NCBI GenBank assembly: GCA_035771165.1
Contig: JAWNZC010000337.1
Location: 124,001-188,000, forward strand
Reading direction: 5' to 3'
From: Paragorgia papillata
Taxonomy: Eukaryota; Cnidaria; Anthozoa; Scleralcyonacea; Coralliidae
DNA length: 64,000 nucleotides
In this document: positions 1 to 12,412 of the stretch, piece by piece
Layout of the letters: every line of letters starts with the position of its first letter
Numbering within the stretch: the first letter of the stretch is position 1
Made by a program: the position numbers and the translations under genes
The notes under the pieces: generated by a model
What the model saw: only the letters and a program-made list of their open reading frames with translations
What the model was told of the DNA's origin: nothing
Database searches by the model: none

Positions 1-315
1 CGTCGACAAATAGATTTCGTCCCCAATCGCGGACTTGTTCCGCGATTGTGTTGACCCCCTCCCCCCCTATCATCGCGGACCAGTGGATATCTGAAACACA
101 CGAACGAGTATGTTGACTGTACTAATACTGCCATTTTGACAACGAGTATAGACACATAGCATAGTAATAGATGTGGACTCATGGTGTATAACGAATGTTT
201 ATATTTAAACTCAGATTTCGTCCTAATTTTTCTTGTTATCGCGGATTCAAGATTACCCCCCTCCCCCCCATCGCGGAACAAGTCCGCGATTGGGGACGAA
301 ATCTATTTGTCGACG
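1..315. mobile_element. Foldback MITE at the left edge
   Basis: 46-bp perfect inverted ends beginning CGTCGACAAATAGATTTCGT. Each arm holds its own small palindrome (cgcggacttgttccgcg). The duplication cannot be read because the left end is the window edge. Confidence 0.75.
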
Positions 316-624
316 GCCCCTAAAGTCGCTAAGGATGTTGCGCGCGTCAGCGAGGACGATACGGTACTGCGGAATACTAAACTCTTTAGTGGTTAGCTAC
401 TAGATAATTGAAATCAAACAATCAATAACAAAGATGTTGTGTTCTTCCATTCCGTCTCTGTTCTATAAGAATAAGTACTTTCTGATGGAATAATTATATT
501 ATTTTACAATTCATTTCAATCTGGAGAAAAAAAGGTATTAGACTAATACCTTTAATACCTTAGCGCGCCGCCCCGCCCCTGGGACAATTACAGGTAAACA
601 ACGTCAAATAAAAAATAAATCGAA

Positions 625-782
625 TAATAAAACAATTATTGAACTCGGTTTTCACAAAATATCGTGATTTGTCACTGTCTCGCAGTTCAGTTATTTGCCT
701 CTGCCTTCGGCAAATAATTGATATGCTCGCCACTGACAAATCACGATATTTTGCTCAACCTCGTCGAATAATTGTTTATTAT
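625..782. repeat. Foldback element
   Basis: Arms share aaaatatcgtgatttgtca and complement, plus an imperfect outer part (caattatt..). Confidence 0.7.
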
Positions 783-814
783 ACAGACATGTATATGCCT
801 ATCGTGCATATGAC

Positions 815-1560
815 ACGAAAATTAAGTTTGTCTTATTTGAAAGAACTGTCACTATTGCAGTTTTCGGTTTCCTTGCTTCGTTCTTGAGATATTTCAATTT
901 GTTTGATAAGTAAATGTCACACGTGCATAATGAATTACCCGAAAAGGTCATATCTCTCTGCTATTACCAAACGCAACTACTTGAAATCCTGCATGTTTGG
1001 TGTTGTGGGAGAAGCACACGCACACGCTTCCTTCAAATTAAGTTCGGTTTTATAAGAGCAGCTTTTTCCGATAATTCATTATGCACGTGTCACAACATGT
1101 GAATTTACATATCAAACAAAATGAATTGTTATATAGCTGGGGTTTTGCCAGTTGTAACTCATTCATTTACGGTCACGTGGCATTAAACAAATCAAATGTT
1201 TCCCGCGCGGGACCGCGGGCAATATGCAACAATGGGCAACAACTGCTTTAGTGAAAGTCTAGCTGAACGTCCTAAACCAAGCAAAAATCCAACAAAAACC
1301 CAGCTATATATAACAAAGCATACACTTAATGTCTGATCCCTCGGGAAAATTTAGCTTTGTTTTCCCTCGAGTCTCGCTGTATCCCTCGACTTCGTCTCGG
1401 GAAACATCGAGACTCTCGGGAAAACCAAACTAATTGTTTCCCTCGCGACCAGACATTAAGTATATAATATCACAAAAACAAGGCAAAGAAACCATAAACT
1501 GTAAAAATATGTTACTATGTAATTTTAAGCGTTCCTTCAAATAAAACAACTTAATTATCT
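815..1560. repeat. Long-armed MITE, interrupted by two insertions
   Basis: Left arm carries ttaagtttgtcttatttgaa and agatatttcaatttgtttga; the matching outer right arm resumes at about 1475-1555. Between them lie foldbacks 1127-1312 (TATAGCTGGGGTTTTG ends) and 1326-1461 (acttaatgtctg ends, ccctcggg interior). Same superfamily as 23590-24040 and 42725-43070. Confidence 0.65.
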
Positions 1561-2597
1561 TGTCGTATGCACTTTAATTACTAAAACACTTTAGTGAAGT
1601 GTTGTTCGGGCTATTTTACTCACAACCTAGCTACTGGGATACAGATGGTTTGAATTAAAGGTTGAGTTATATGCAATGTATACTGCTAAAAGATAAAGGA
1701 CTGGGGGCTAATCATCCTTACTCGCAGCCAGTGGCTGAATTACGAAGGACGCAGATCAACGTGCCGTGTCGAGGCATATCAATTGCGCTCCAGGCAGCCG
1801 CCATACGACACAGTTCAGACCACGGATCACAGCTAAGATGTATAGGTGTTGATTTTACGGAGGGAGGAAAACCGGATAACCCGGCGAAAAACCCTCGAAG
1901 CACAGAAGAGATCAACTACAGCTCTACTCACATGAGTTCAAATCATTCCCAAGCGATCACCCATCCAAGTACTAACCCCATCTAACCAGGCTTACCTTTT
2001 TGGTGTGAGGCAGCGCGCTAACAGCATGCACACGCAACCCGTACTCCCCTATAATGTGCTTATGGCTATCGACCAATAAAAACGCACGTACTATTCAAAT
2101 TATTGTATAAAAGTAAGTATATATGTATATGTTAATACCGTAATTGTTAAGAGAAGAGATGTAATATGCTAGCTCAGACAATTCAGTGCAAATGTTCTTC
2201 GAGCTACCAAGACACAGAAGTATGTCCCTGGTCCCAAAGGTTTGGGGATTTTAGAAGAGTGGTCAAGTGGAGGAAATAAATATAAATGAGATAGTTGGTT
2301 CAGACAACGAGTTCACATCTAAAAATATAGTATATCTGTACAGCGTCTCACGGTCCCAACTCACTCTCGTGTTTGCATCAGGCTATATATAAACACGGAC
2401 GGCCATTTTCTATTTCTTAATCTTAAAATAGGTTGCGTCTTACCCACACTATGATTGGTTAGCCTGATGCAAACAAAGAGCTTAAATGTAAGTCTTGTAT
2501 AGTAATCTATTATAACCAATGCATGTAGTGCTAATTCAACAACTAAAAAAAAGGGGTAAACTAACTTTCATGCAAATAACATTTCAAAAACTAAATT
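1561..2597. other. No gene seen; repeat remnants
   Basis: Contains a fragment with gctactgggatacagatgg (like 29130-29155), two short frames at 1662-1985 of no recognisable kind, and a foldback at about 2370-2480 (gtttgcatcaggct / agcctgatgcaaac). Confidence 0.5.
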
Positions 2598-2640
2598 AAA
2601 TACTGACGTTTCGAGCGAAGCCCTTCATCAGAGTAAATGA
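2598..2640 (-). ncRNA. Hammerhead-ribozyme-like motif
   Basis: On the minus strand: tact-CTGATGA-a-GGGC-ttc-GCTC-GAAAC-GTC-agta. It has the conserved core (CUGANGA...GAAA...UH), a 4-bp stem II, a 4-bp stem I (TACT/AGTA) and an ACGU stem III that can pair only in a dimer. This minimal form is known from Penelope-like retroelements and retrozymes. Confidence 0.65.
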
Positions 2641-2776
2641 GATTTACTAGTTCTTCCGTTACTAAAAGACAAACGTATTGGCAGTTTACTGCCTTTACAC
2701 TTTGCTCTATCCAAAACACTTCCTACGCAGCACTCTATACTATTATTGCAAATAGTTTTAAATCATAAAAGTCATT

Positions 2777-3110
2777 TCAAAACAGACTTCAAAAACTCAT
2801 TAATAATTCATGAGGAAAACGCAAAAGAAAATCATGACCGTATCGTGTCTTTATATGTGATAAAGATACCTTTAACTTTTAAACTTTAGCTTTGATTTTC
2901 TCGGCCTAGACAAGGTTATTTTTCAAACTTACTACGCCAATGAACTTACGAAGTGGTTCGTTTTTGAAGCCGTTCAATAAACTCGCAGTTCGTGTTTTAT
3001 CAGATATAAAAACACTCGGCTTCGCCTCGTGTCTTTATATCTGATAAAACACTCCTGCTCGTTTATTAAACAGTACTTGACAATTTCTTTATGAATGCCG
3101 CAGTTAAAAT
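2777..3110. repeat. Foldback repeat with AATTCATGAGG end
   Basis: Starts with aaaactcattaataattca; ends in a hairpin around gttttatcagatataaaaac. The family recurs at 7733, 14535, 22262, 52480-52700 and 59880-60260. Confidence 0.65.
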
Positions 3111-3201
3111 AGAACTTGAACTACCTATAGGTTTAAAATAATTTTTCAAATTTGCACATAACTAGCCTCAAAATAGTGTTCGCTTTTGTTAGCCTATATG
3201 T

Positions 3202-3466
3202 AGGTGGTTTTCACTGTGACGTCACAAAATTCTAAAATGTTTATTATTAAACATACAAAGTTGGTTGTTTTGTAGATTGTTATTACGAGTTTTCCTGGGG
3301 AAATTTAAGTTGATACAACCATTCCTTCTTAAGTTACAGAGTTTTGAATTATATTACTGATGAGTCATCAGCATAATTTTCAAATGTCTGTAAAAGCCAC
3401 TTTGTACACACAGTTGGGCATACAATGCTTGGTTAAGCTTTTGTGACGTCAGAGTGAAAACCACCT
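3202..3466. repeat. Foldback MITE
   Basis: Ends AGGTGGTTTTCACTGTGACG / CGTCAGAGTGAAAACCACCT. Terminal sequence is related to 9074-9236. Confidence 0.75.
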
Positions 3467-3953
3467 ATATTTCAAAACATTTCGGTGAAGAAAACCCCAG
3501 ACCCCCTATCCGAGCCAATTTGCAAATGATAGTTACTCCTCCTGCATAATGAAATAATTTCACAGAATTGAACTGCTTGCATATTGCTCCAATAAACGAC
3601 TGAGTCAACGGGCAAAAAGCTTTGTGGTTAACCCACAAATCTATCTTAATTTATTATTGAGTCGGTTTTCTTTGTTCTTCCGAAGGCTTTATATCGCATA
3701 AGGCCCTTGAATAATAATTAGATACGAAATGAAGAAAAAAACAAGGAAAATCTTTGTCCAAGGTGGGGAAAAAAGACAAAAATTAGTTGGAAAACCTCCT
3801 CAATAATAAATTAAGTCAGATAAATCCCTCGAACGTCGGGATATATAGCATACATGCATCCCTCGTTCTCGGGATTTATCTATTACTTAAATTATAAAAT
3901 TTTCACCTTAAATAGCTGTTTCAAAATTCATAGAGTTAAAAAGATCATGCAGA
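3467..3953. other. No gene seen
   Basis: AT-rich; small palindromes at 3655-3730 and 3800-3890 (gataaatccctcg / cgggatttatc). Confidence 0.5.
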
Positions 3954-3961
3954 CTAGAATA

Positions 3962-4749
3962 TAGGCTTGGGCGGTTTTGCTTAAAATAAAAACCGAAAAA
4001 CCGTCCGATTCAAAACCGGTAAAACCGTAAAACCGGTTTTTTTCTTTAAAATTTGCTTAAACTAAATGAAGAGGAATTGTGGGCTTTGTCAAGCCCTTTG
4101 TGGCTGCGTCAGCAATTTTTTTGACCTCAGAATACGAATCGTACACGCTAAATCGCAAATTGTGTGAACTTTTACCTCAGCACGATTTCAGTTTTGAACT
4201 GAATGAAGTCAAGGACTTTAATATCACTTTACGTTATAATTTGACTGTCTGCAGTGGCAATTTTGCTTGACTCGACGGGATGGTGATCTTTGATATGTCG
4301 ACGTAAATTGGACGTATTTCCCCCAGCAGCACGGACTTTCCTTAGGCAAAGCTTGCATGTCGGCAGATCGTTGTCGTTTTCGTCTTCCTTGAATCCGAAA
4401 TATTGCCAGACAAGAGAGGTAGAGGCCCCAGAAACCTTTTTAGATCGCAAACCGACGTTGGCGTTTATAGCAGCCATGACTATTTGCGTGCAGCGTCAAT
4501 GTGTGGCATGAAATTGACACCGTAAAATGCGCACCGCGGGATTGGTTAAGTGCGCAATTTTACCGCTAAATATTCTGTTCGTTTGAGTGTCAAGTATCGT
4601 AAATCAAGGTCAAAGGGTCAAATTACGGCGATGATAGTAAATAATTATTTAATGACGGTTTTCCGGTTTTTCTAAAAGCCAAACCGAAAAACCGGTTTTG
4701 GATAATAAAACCGAAAAAAACCGGTAAACCGGTAAACCGCCCAAGCCTA
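3962..4749 (-). mobile_element. hAT-type non-autonomous transposon keeping a BED finger
   Basis: 788 bp element with ends TAGGCTTGGGCGGTTT / AAACCGCCCAAGCCTA and a perfect 8-bp target duplication CTAGAATA (3954-3961 and 4750-4757). Eight-bp duplications are the hAT hallmark. Subterminal regions are rich in aaaccggt-type palindromes, as expected for transposase binding sites. It encodes a BED finger (next entry) but no DDE/RNase H core. Confidence 0.9.
4229..4477 (-). CDS. BED zinc finger fragment of a hAT transposase
   Basis: 82 residues from ATG at 4477. SLVWQYFGF, then LPTCKLCLRKV and NTSNLRRHIKDHHP give the BED pattern (W-F, Cys-x2-Cys, L-x2-H-x4-H), the DNA-binding domain of ZBED and hAT transposases. 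It ends at a stop 17 residues past the last His; the catalytic part is missing. It may be an internal-deletion remnant or a surviving first exon. Confidence 0.75.
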   Translation of the reverse strand: MAAINANVGLRSKKVSGASTSLVWQYFGFKEDENDNDLPTCKLCLRKVRAAGGNTSNLRRHIKDHHPVESSKIATADSQIIT

Positions 4750-4850
4750 CTAGAATACTATTTTTTTGTTAAATAATGACAAATATCGTCTGAGTATCAT
4801 GAATAAACTAAGCATGTTTTCGGGCCTCGGTAACTAACTAGCTTAGTTCA

Positions 4851-4897
4851 CGTTTCTCTCTGACGAAGGGCCTTCGCTCGAAACGTTAGATTCGTAC
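4851..4897 (+). ncRNA. Hammerhead-ribozyme-like motif
   Basis: CTGACGA at 4860-4866, stem II GGGC-cttc-GCTC, GAAACGTTA. Stem I has three pairs (TCT/AGA) and then an internal loop with an outer acg/cgt pairing. Downstream tttcggcagtatat matches the tail of the 59280 copy. Confidence 0.6.
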
Positions 4898-5169
4898 GTT
4901 CTCTGTTTCGGCAGTATATCTAACCTAAGTTACTATATTTCGATTGTAGCTTAGTTACCTCCTTCTCGGTAACTAACCAAGGCACAGAAGACAGATGTGG
5001 TCAGACTAATCAGAGATTATTTAAAGTTCACATACGATGTATGTTGACTCTCGACATGGCAGTAAAACTGTAAAAGTAGAAACAAATTGTACATTTGAAC
5101 GCAACTTAATAAGAAACTGTTCATGACCGAACGTTTCGATACTGCAACCTTATAGTGTGGGTGATCACA

Positions 5170-5326
5170 GATCATCAGGGGTGATCGTTGTGAAGAAAAG
5201 TCCCATATTTTATATACTCTCAAATAGAACCGTGATGATAACGCTATTTATTATCAAGATGCAAAAAGGTTCTATTTGAGAGTATAAGTATGAGATCTTT
5301 CTTCACAACGATCACCCCCTGATAAA
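5170..5326. repeat. Hairpin repeat
   Basis: Nearly continuous palindrome: atcaggggtgatcgttgtga on the left, complement on the right, with a central gttctatttgagagtata arm. Confidence 0.75.
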
Positions 5327-5464
5327 GACAGTATATCACAAGGGTACAACCACTGGATTTTTAAAAGGGGGTTCGTTTCTAATACAAAGTGATGACACAA
5401 GTCAGGGGGACCCCTAGCCTCCCCCGCAGTCGTTCTATAGGGAGACGGTAAACCCGCTGCCTAA

Positions 5465-6263
5465 TAACGCCTGCATGCTTGTCGGAGAGCAATATTGTGT
5501 TCCGAGCGATGGACCAATCAAATTTAACTTTCTAGAATCGGGAAAGCTGACCTTCACCTTGGCCGACCGTTATACCCGTGGCCGTGACAAATAAAATTGT
5601 CTGGTGTTTAATGTAATAGCAAGAGTATTAAAAATAATCTGGCGTAGATAAATTCGTCTAACTCGAACGAGAACAACGAACACAGCGTAAAGTGTTAATT
5701 CACAGTGTGGATGAACCTTGTTTCATGTGTTGCTTGTCGAGACGTCTCTTGACGGCACGGCCGAATAAAATTGTCTGGCATAGCCGCTCAATATACAAAT
5801 ATAATATAGTCATCTGTAAGGACAACGCGACGTAACGAGTTATCAAAGGTCAGAGATACGCCAGTTTCTAAATATTAGAAGTCTGCATAGTGATGATAAA
5901 AAGATTGGAAAGAAATTTGGGACTCAAGCTACAGAGGTCACTCACCAAGCCGCCAGACAATGGTAAACAACGAACTAAGGAATACATTTTAGTGATTTAA
6001 ACTGTGTAATAACACTAACTTTCACGAGTAAAGCATGCATCAACAAAATCCAGTTTAATTAATCTTTTTCAATTTTCTTCTATCATAGGTGCAATGTGCA
6101 TGAAAAATTAAAAATTTTTACGAATAGTAATAAATAATAGACGGTTGCACACCCGGTCCCTGTGATTGGCTGATCTATATTTGGCACAGTACCGTAGTAT
6201 TGATTTGATTGGTTCGCGGTACACAAAGAGAGCACAATATTGCTCTCCGACAAGCAGGCGTTA
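5465..6263. mobile_element. Non-autonomous DNA element
   Basis: 799 bp with inverted ends TAACGCCTGC(atg)CTTGTCGGAG and complement, followed inside by agcaatattgtg. No frame inside; fragments of the aaattgtctgg repeat occur at 5595 and 5767. Confidence 0.65.
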
Positions 6264-7732
6264 GTGGGAGCGCCTTGAGGTGGTGCAAACCAATCGCGAT
6301 TTATTTACACCTAAGTAACATTATGCATAGAATAACGTTCAGGGCATGAAATACTGTTAACAGATGCGTTTCAGCCGTTGCTACGACAACAGTGACGTTT
6401 CAAAATGGCCGTAAATTTACATTTAATTCAGTATATTTCAAAAACGAGTTCGGTGACCTGTGCATTGAAACATTTCTTTAAGTTTCAGTAATCAATAGGC
6501 AGATTTTAAAAAAAATCTGTACATCCAATAATTTTTCTATCGAAGAAAAATTATGGTTTTCTATTTTTCAAAAAAACTCTATGTACAGGTATAACGTTAG
6601 TTTCATTCTTGTCCAAAATATTCATAAGCACTTTCTGAAGTTAAAACTTGCATTTTTTTTCCCACTGTTCAAGAAACAGTAGGGAGCCACCTTAAATCAC
6701 ATGTTTTAGGCATCAGTAGAAAGCAGAAGTAATTTTTGATCTCCAAAATCTCCCTCACACTCCCAAAAAAGGTGGTTGGTCTCACCCTTCTTATGTCACC
6801 TATGTCAGATTCTTCACCTGCCTGTATTGGGAATTTATTTGTTAAATTGTGCATTTCTTTTCTATGGAATCGATTAATAATTATAAGATATCTGATAAAT
6901 GTAGCGACCTAGCCCAGGGGGTGCCAAAAGAGCATCCATTGGATGGTTCCCCCTTATAAAATGAAAACATGCGCTGTAATGATTCATAATAAGTACTAGA
7001 GATAGAGTGATAAAATTTGTTGTGGGTGTTTATTCGAGAGCCAGAGGTGGTGTTTCTTAGAAAAAGCACATTAGAGAAAGGACACATAATTGGGAGAGGT
7101 GCTTATATTTGAAGGAGGGCACTTGTAAGCAGGCCTGAAAATAATTTTTTTCACCCTGCCTCAGTCACAATGACCAGCATCAATCAAATTGTGCCTTCAT
7201 AAAATGAAATGTACCCGTCACCAAACAAGGGAAATTTATACATGATAAAATAAAAATGCGACAATGTAATAACATTTCTACTAGTAACTGCAGTTACTGT
7301 ACTCAGGCTCAGCAGTTGTAAGAAATAATTAAATATAACTTTTATTCACCAATTAATCACCCATAAATTTACATGTAATACACATTGTGGTAAATCCTAA
7401 AATGTTCCTGCATATTCCAGATCAAGCCTCAAGCCAATACTATCAAACCTCTTGTAGTCCATTTTTAGCTGCCCCCTATTGGCTACAGTGTGTGCATATT
7501 TAAATTGAGCATTTAGATGATGTCCCTACAGTGGTAAAGCAACTGTATGCATACAATAACAAGCAGGTCATGCTCTTTACTGGTAAATTTGAAAATATCT
7601 AAGCATAGTAACATGTCATGCCATGCATATTTAGAACTCTCTACACAATATTCAAACATCAAGCAAAATATATCAATCACTAAATAACACAATATAAATA
7701 AATGCTTTAAACACCCAACAATTTTTTTAAAT
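6264..7732. other. No gene seen
   Basis: AT-rich with short unassigned frames (6669-6854 and 6881-7087, minus). No splice-consistent exon or family motif recognised. Confidence 0.5.
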
Positions 7733-8355
7733 GTTTCAAAAACTCATTAATAATTCATGAGGAAAACACAAAGGAAATCAGTACCATGTCCGTGGTTTTA
7801 GAAACCTCCTGATGTACATAAACTTTAGCTTTGATTTTCTCGGCTTAGACGTTATTTTTCAAACTTACTACACCAATGAACTTACCAAATGGCAGGGATG
7901 TAGCCAGGATTTTGAAAGAGGGAGCCGAAATCAAAATAAATTTTTAGGGGGGTCCGGGGGCATGCTCCCCTGGGAAATTTTGAAATCGGGTCGCTGAAAT
8001 GCCATTTCCTGGCTTTTGGAGGAAGATTTTACAGACTCTATACTAAAGGTTAAAAAACGTCATATAAAATACTCAAAACATGCAAACAATGTCACATAGA
8101 TACTCAAAATGCATACACTGTTTATTTCCTGACACAAATTCATATTGCATCAGTTTTGTAGTTACACGTCTGTTGTTTTATATCAAAAGGCCTCCCCCCC
8201 TGGCTACGTCGCTGCCAAATGGGTTGTTTTTGAAGCTATTTAAAACATTTGCAGTACGTGTTTTATCAGATCTAAAACACTCGGCTATTGCCTCGTGTTT
8301 TAAATCTGATAAAACACTGCTGCTCATTTTTAAATATTACTTAAAAACATTTTAG
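7733..8355. repeat. Foldback repeat split by a hAT MITE
   Basis: Left end tttcaaaaactcattaataa; right part has a hairpin around gttttatcagatctaaaaca / complement. The 7893-8214 MITE splits it. Confidence 0.65.
7893..8214. mobile_element. hAT-like MITE
   Basis: 322 bp, ends CAGGGATGTAGCCAGG / CTGGCTACGTCGCTG, flanked by the 8-bp duplication CCAAATGG (7885-7892 and 8215-8222). It has jumped into an older foldback element (7733-8355). A related copy lies at 61487. Confidence 0.88.
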
Positions 8356-9073
8356 CAATCAAGCCAGCAGTCATTGAGCTAAAGTATAAAGCATGACAAA
8401 AAATAGCTACAGAAATATCTGTGGGTACTGATGTAGATATATTTTGCTTGCTGTCTGAATTTTGTACTTTTAGCAATATCACATGGAATGACCTGTTGCT
8501 TTGTTTAGATAATCTTACATTAGCATAGTCACATGCCCCATTGCTCTGTTTAGTTTAGTGATTGAAATACCATAGAGGAAATTTCCTCATGCCCCCTTGA
8601 CTTCCCAAATCAGGGGTGGCACCAGAGAGGGGTGGTCTGGGACACATCAGCACCCTGCCCCGTGTCAAGGACAAATTTGTCATTTGTTAGAAAATGATTT
8701 GCAAGAAAAATCGATGTTTTAAGAATTGAAAAATATAAAAAGAAACTTTGTCTGTCAATATATAGCACCTTTTTAGTTTTATAGCTATAAACAGGCAAGT
8801 TAACACTTTTTCTCTCCATTTCAAGCTAGTTTAATAGATTTAAAGTGCTTTGGGGTGTAAGTTCTTACTCACAGTCTGTGATGTAAATACCATTTCTGAC
8901 CTATAAATTGCAAAATTTTCTTGAAGGAACATTCTCCCAGATCCCCTTATTTTAAACCACACACCCTCACCCCCTAAACCAATCACAAACGTCCCTGCAC
9001 ATTTTCAGCAGGCATATATTATTAGGGATTGCATGAATTACCCTACCCAGTAAGTTCAAAATGGCAATCAATG
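8356..9073. other. No gene seen
   Basis: Contains caggggtggcaccagag at 8611, whose complement occurs at 63340 (probably ends of one repeat family). No coding signal. Confidence 0.45.
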
Positions 9074-9236
9074 GATCGTTTTCACTCACGTGATCGGTGA
9101 CCCCATGGGGGTGGTGAAACAATACGAAATATTTGAATAAGAAAGAGCTAATTCCCATACCGTACACCAATATGGCCGCCATTTCATTGTTTTGGTACAC
9201 CAATATGGCCGCCGTGACGTCAGGTGAAAACGATCT
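9074..9236. repeat. Foldback MITE, copy A
   Basis: Ends GATCGTTTTCACTCACGTGA / TGAAAACGATC; inside, caccaatatggccgcc appears twice. A second copy is at 23005-23193. Confidence 0.7.
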
Positions 9237-12200
9237 ATAGAGTGCTGATGAGTAAGGCATGCAATGGCCTTAACCATTTTAGAGACGTTTAAGTTTATTG
9301 TCTAAATGAATCATTTACAATGGGAAGCTTTAGAGAAATTGGTTATAAATAATAGCCAAGATGTTCTCATCATTCAGTCAGGATCAGGGAAAGTCACTTA
9401 TATTTCAGTCAGCTTCTATGGTTTTTAATATCGTGAAATTAATGTATGCAAAACTGCCAAAACGTCACAGAACAGACACACTCTGTGGCTCACACATCCA
9501 GCCATCTCTTTCAGGGGAGGTACAGTGTGTACAGTACAATGGGGCCCAGGAGAGGGTTGGGAGTCGAGCCTACTGTCTATGCAAACTATGTAACAATAGT
9601 AATAATAAGAATAATAAAGAATAATATATAATATGCTGGCTAATGGTTATTCATTAGTTTATAATTTAAAATTGCTAAAATACTGTAAAAATATGCTAAC
9701 CCTGTATAGCCCAAAACCTTTCCCTGTGGTAAATAAAACCATGTGGTAATGAGAATATGGTAGGTTTTATGTTTACAGTACATGTTACTAGTCTTGCCCA
9801 TTTTGTTCAAGTATATTTCAAATAATAGAAAAAATATCCTATAAGTTACTGTAAAATTTTAGAACTCAAAATAGCTGTGGAAACACTTTCTGACAGAAAA
9901 ATTCAATAAGAATTGAGAATTCCTGTAAAAGTTTCTATTAGAAATTAGCCCAAATTGCTATTAGTATACCCATATGGTCATATTTGTGATCAATTAATCC
10001 AGGCCAGTCAACAATCAATTAATAGTTGAATCATATTACATGAATTGCGTTGTTGTTTAACTTTGTTTTTCAGACTGCCCAGAAAATTACCTCTTTTGAT
10101 ACGTGATAAATAAATAAATAAAACTTGGAGTGTAGAATATATACATTATAAGATACATTATAAGACCAAAGTGAACCAGGACCAGTTTGGTCCCAGTTTG
10201 GTCCCAGTTTGGTCTTATAATGTATAAATTCTTGAAATTTTCTTTCACCAAAATTACCTAGTCTATCCAGTTTAATCGAGTGAAATGCCAAATATTACTT
10301 GTAATATAAATAAAACTTGCATGTGCTAGCTTTTTATATCAAGGCCAGTGGGTTAAAAAAGCATTTTACTACATATTAATGTTGGAATGTACATATGTAC
10401 TACTTGTATAATAAAACTGAAAAGATGGCAACATTGAATAAGAACAATATCAATATGAATAAACAGTGTGTCTAGACAGTTTAGTGGTTGTCAGTCGTCT
10501 GATGTTGGTATAAGTACTCAATTACTAGAAAAAAATGAATTTAATAATCAACAATTAATCAATGCCTTGGGTGCATTAGAACTTCTTTAGAATAGCATTT
10601 GTTATAGGAATTTCAATTGCATTTCCTATAGGATATTTTTTCCTATTGATAGAAATTACTCAATTAGCCCAAATTCCTATAAAAAGAATGCAATATCCTA
10701 CAGGAAGTCCTATAGCATCTTGTGGGATTTTTCCAGGGCTCACCCTTGATATGACTCATATTAAAGGGATCATGTTTCCACTGTTATTTCTCAAACCCTC
10801 AATTTCTCACTTTGTGTTTTCATAACTTAATCAAAACAAGGAAAGTGATATATATTATACAGTAGCAGTAGTGTCAAGTAGGTGTAAATATAGTCATCTC
10901 CAACATGCTAGGAATGTGATAATTGTGACAAATCTATTTTATTGTAGATGGAACTTCCAATTATCCATTTATTATATGGTAAAGCTGCAGTACTGTCACC
11001 CTTTGATTATATGTCTCACCTATTTTCCCCTTTGAGTTTTAGCATTTTCCCTCTCCCCTGGTGTGATAAGTACACACAATTTTTCCCATCTAATTACTTA
11101 CGAAGCTAATGGGACTTACTAATATTCAAAGCCATCACAGCTTAGGGGCGAAGTTGACATGTTACCAGCTTTCCCCATAAGTATAACAATCTTTATTAGT
11201 CAAGATGTAAATAAACAATTTTGTTTTCGAGAAGCGATCATTTCAACTCAACCTTCCCCGACAGAATTAATTACAGCAATAAATATTATAATGTGTCCAG
11301 TTATTCTAAGCAGGGGTCAAGGACAGAAAACCACAAATTCCAATTTAAAGCAAGAAGAAATATATCCTGCCTTCTTTCTTGACATATTAAATTATTAAAG
11401 GGTTACCTAGATAAGCAAATATATGGAATGTCGCGCCACAAACCAATCGCGATAAATATAAACTTTAAGTTTATACAAACGAGGTTTAAAAGATTTTTTT
11501 TTTTAAGCGAGAGCCGAGAGACAGAAAATGGCTTAGTAATCGAAGAAATATGTCAAACACCTATGCGTGAGTCGTGAGACATGTGCTAAATATTTTACAA
11601 GGACACATATAATTGGAAATCCACACGTAAACAAGGAGGCCTTTTATAACACATATGTGTTATAGTCTTCCGGGAAAATACGTTCAGACAAATAGTCATA
11701 AATGAAGCAACATCACCGACATTGATAAGATTTTAGACAAAATTACAGAAGCCAAGTATAAAATATCTATGAGATATCTATATAAGATATAAATGGTGAT
11801 CTACCTTTCTATCATGGGAGTAGAGTGGCCACTATAAGTTCGGATTAAGGTCACTCAAAGGCAGAGAATCTAAAATAGTCATAACTACCACTTCGACACA
11901 CCAAATATTTACTTGGAAGAACATAGATTCTATAGTGGAAATCCTTTCGCATGAAGTACGGCACTATGTGACGCATTTTAATCGCTTACACGGTTTCACC
12001 AAATCAACACACCAAGAGCTAACAAAAACAAACTCAGAGACATTTCAATACGCTAAAACACTATACCTATAAGTGGTAAACGAGTATCTCCTCATTTCTT
12101 GACTATTTTTAAAGGGTAGCTACCGGTGAATATAATTGCTTCATTTGTGAAACACGAGACTGGCCATGCGATTGGCGGCGGGTCTCAACATGTCTGGCAT

Positions 12201-12295
12201 TTTAATATGATACAGCATATTAGAAAGCCACCTTCCTACATCGCGATAATTTTAATCGATTGCGCTCGTACATAGTAAGAAAGAAAGCTCCTTAC
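9237..12295. other. No exon recognised; putative intron of the WW gene
   Basis: Holds a palindrome at about 10133-10228 with three direct cccagtttggt units, and AT-rich repeat-like blocks at 9830-9960 and 10580-10740. Frames at 9361-9631 and 11159-11398 match no family I know. A third WW exon was searched for by phase and motif and not found. Confidence 0.5.
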
Positions 12296-12412
12296 TTGAT
12301 GTAATACCGTCTACCGTCATTACTGCGAGCAAGTTCCCATCCGTAGGGCAAACCACGACGACTTTGCCAAGATTGTGCTGGAGGAAGCCAGCAACAAGTC
12401 TTTTGCGTTTCA
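12296..12412 (-). CDS. Tandem WW-domain protein, second exon (end of WW1, start of WW2)
   Basis: Acceptor tttgttcttctag; donor catcaa|gtaagg. The 117 bp complete a His codon and read ETQKTCCWLPPAQSW, then GLPYGWELARSNDGRRYYI. The first part closes WW1. The second is WW2 up to its central YY strand; the closing N-H-x-T-x-x-T-x-W-x-x-P part must be in a third exon. Phases match exactly. No convincing third exon was seen in 1-12295, so the gene probably continues through a long intron, possibly off the left edge. Confidence 0.85.

Noticed and set aside
1998..2056. Possible third WW exon (NHKHIIGEYG...)
   Set aside because: Phase and donor fit, but it lacks the T-x-x-T-x-W pattern needed to close a WW domain, and the polypyrimidine tract is weak.
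11480..11525. Another possible third WW exon (NHFLSLGSR...)
   Set aside because: Correct phase but no WW closing motif; ends in a lysine run and stop.
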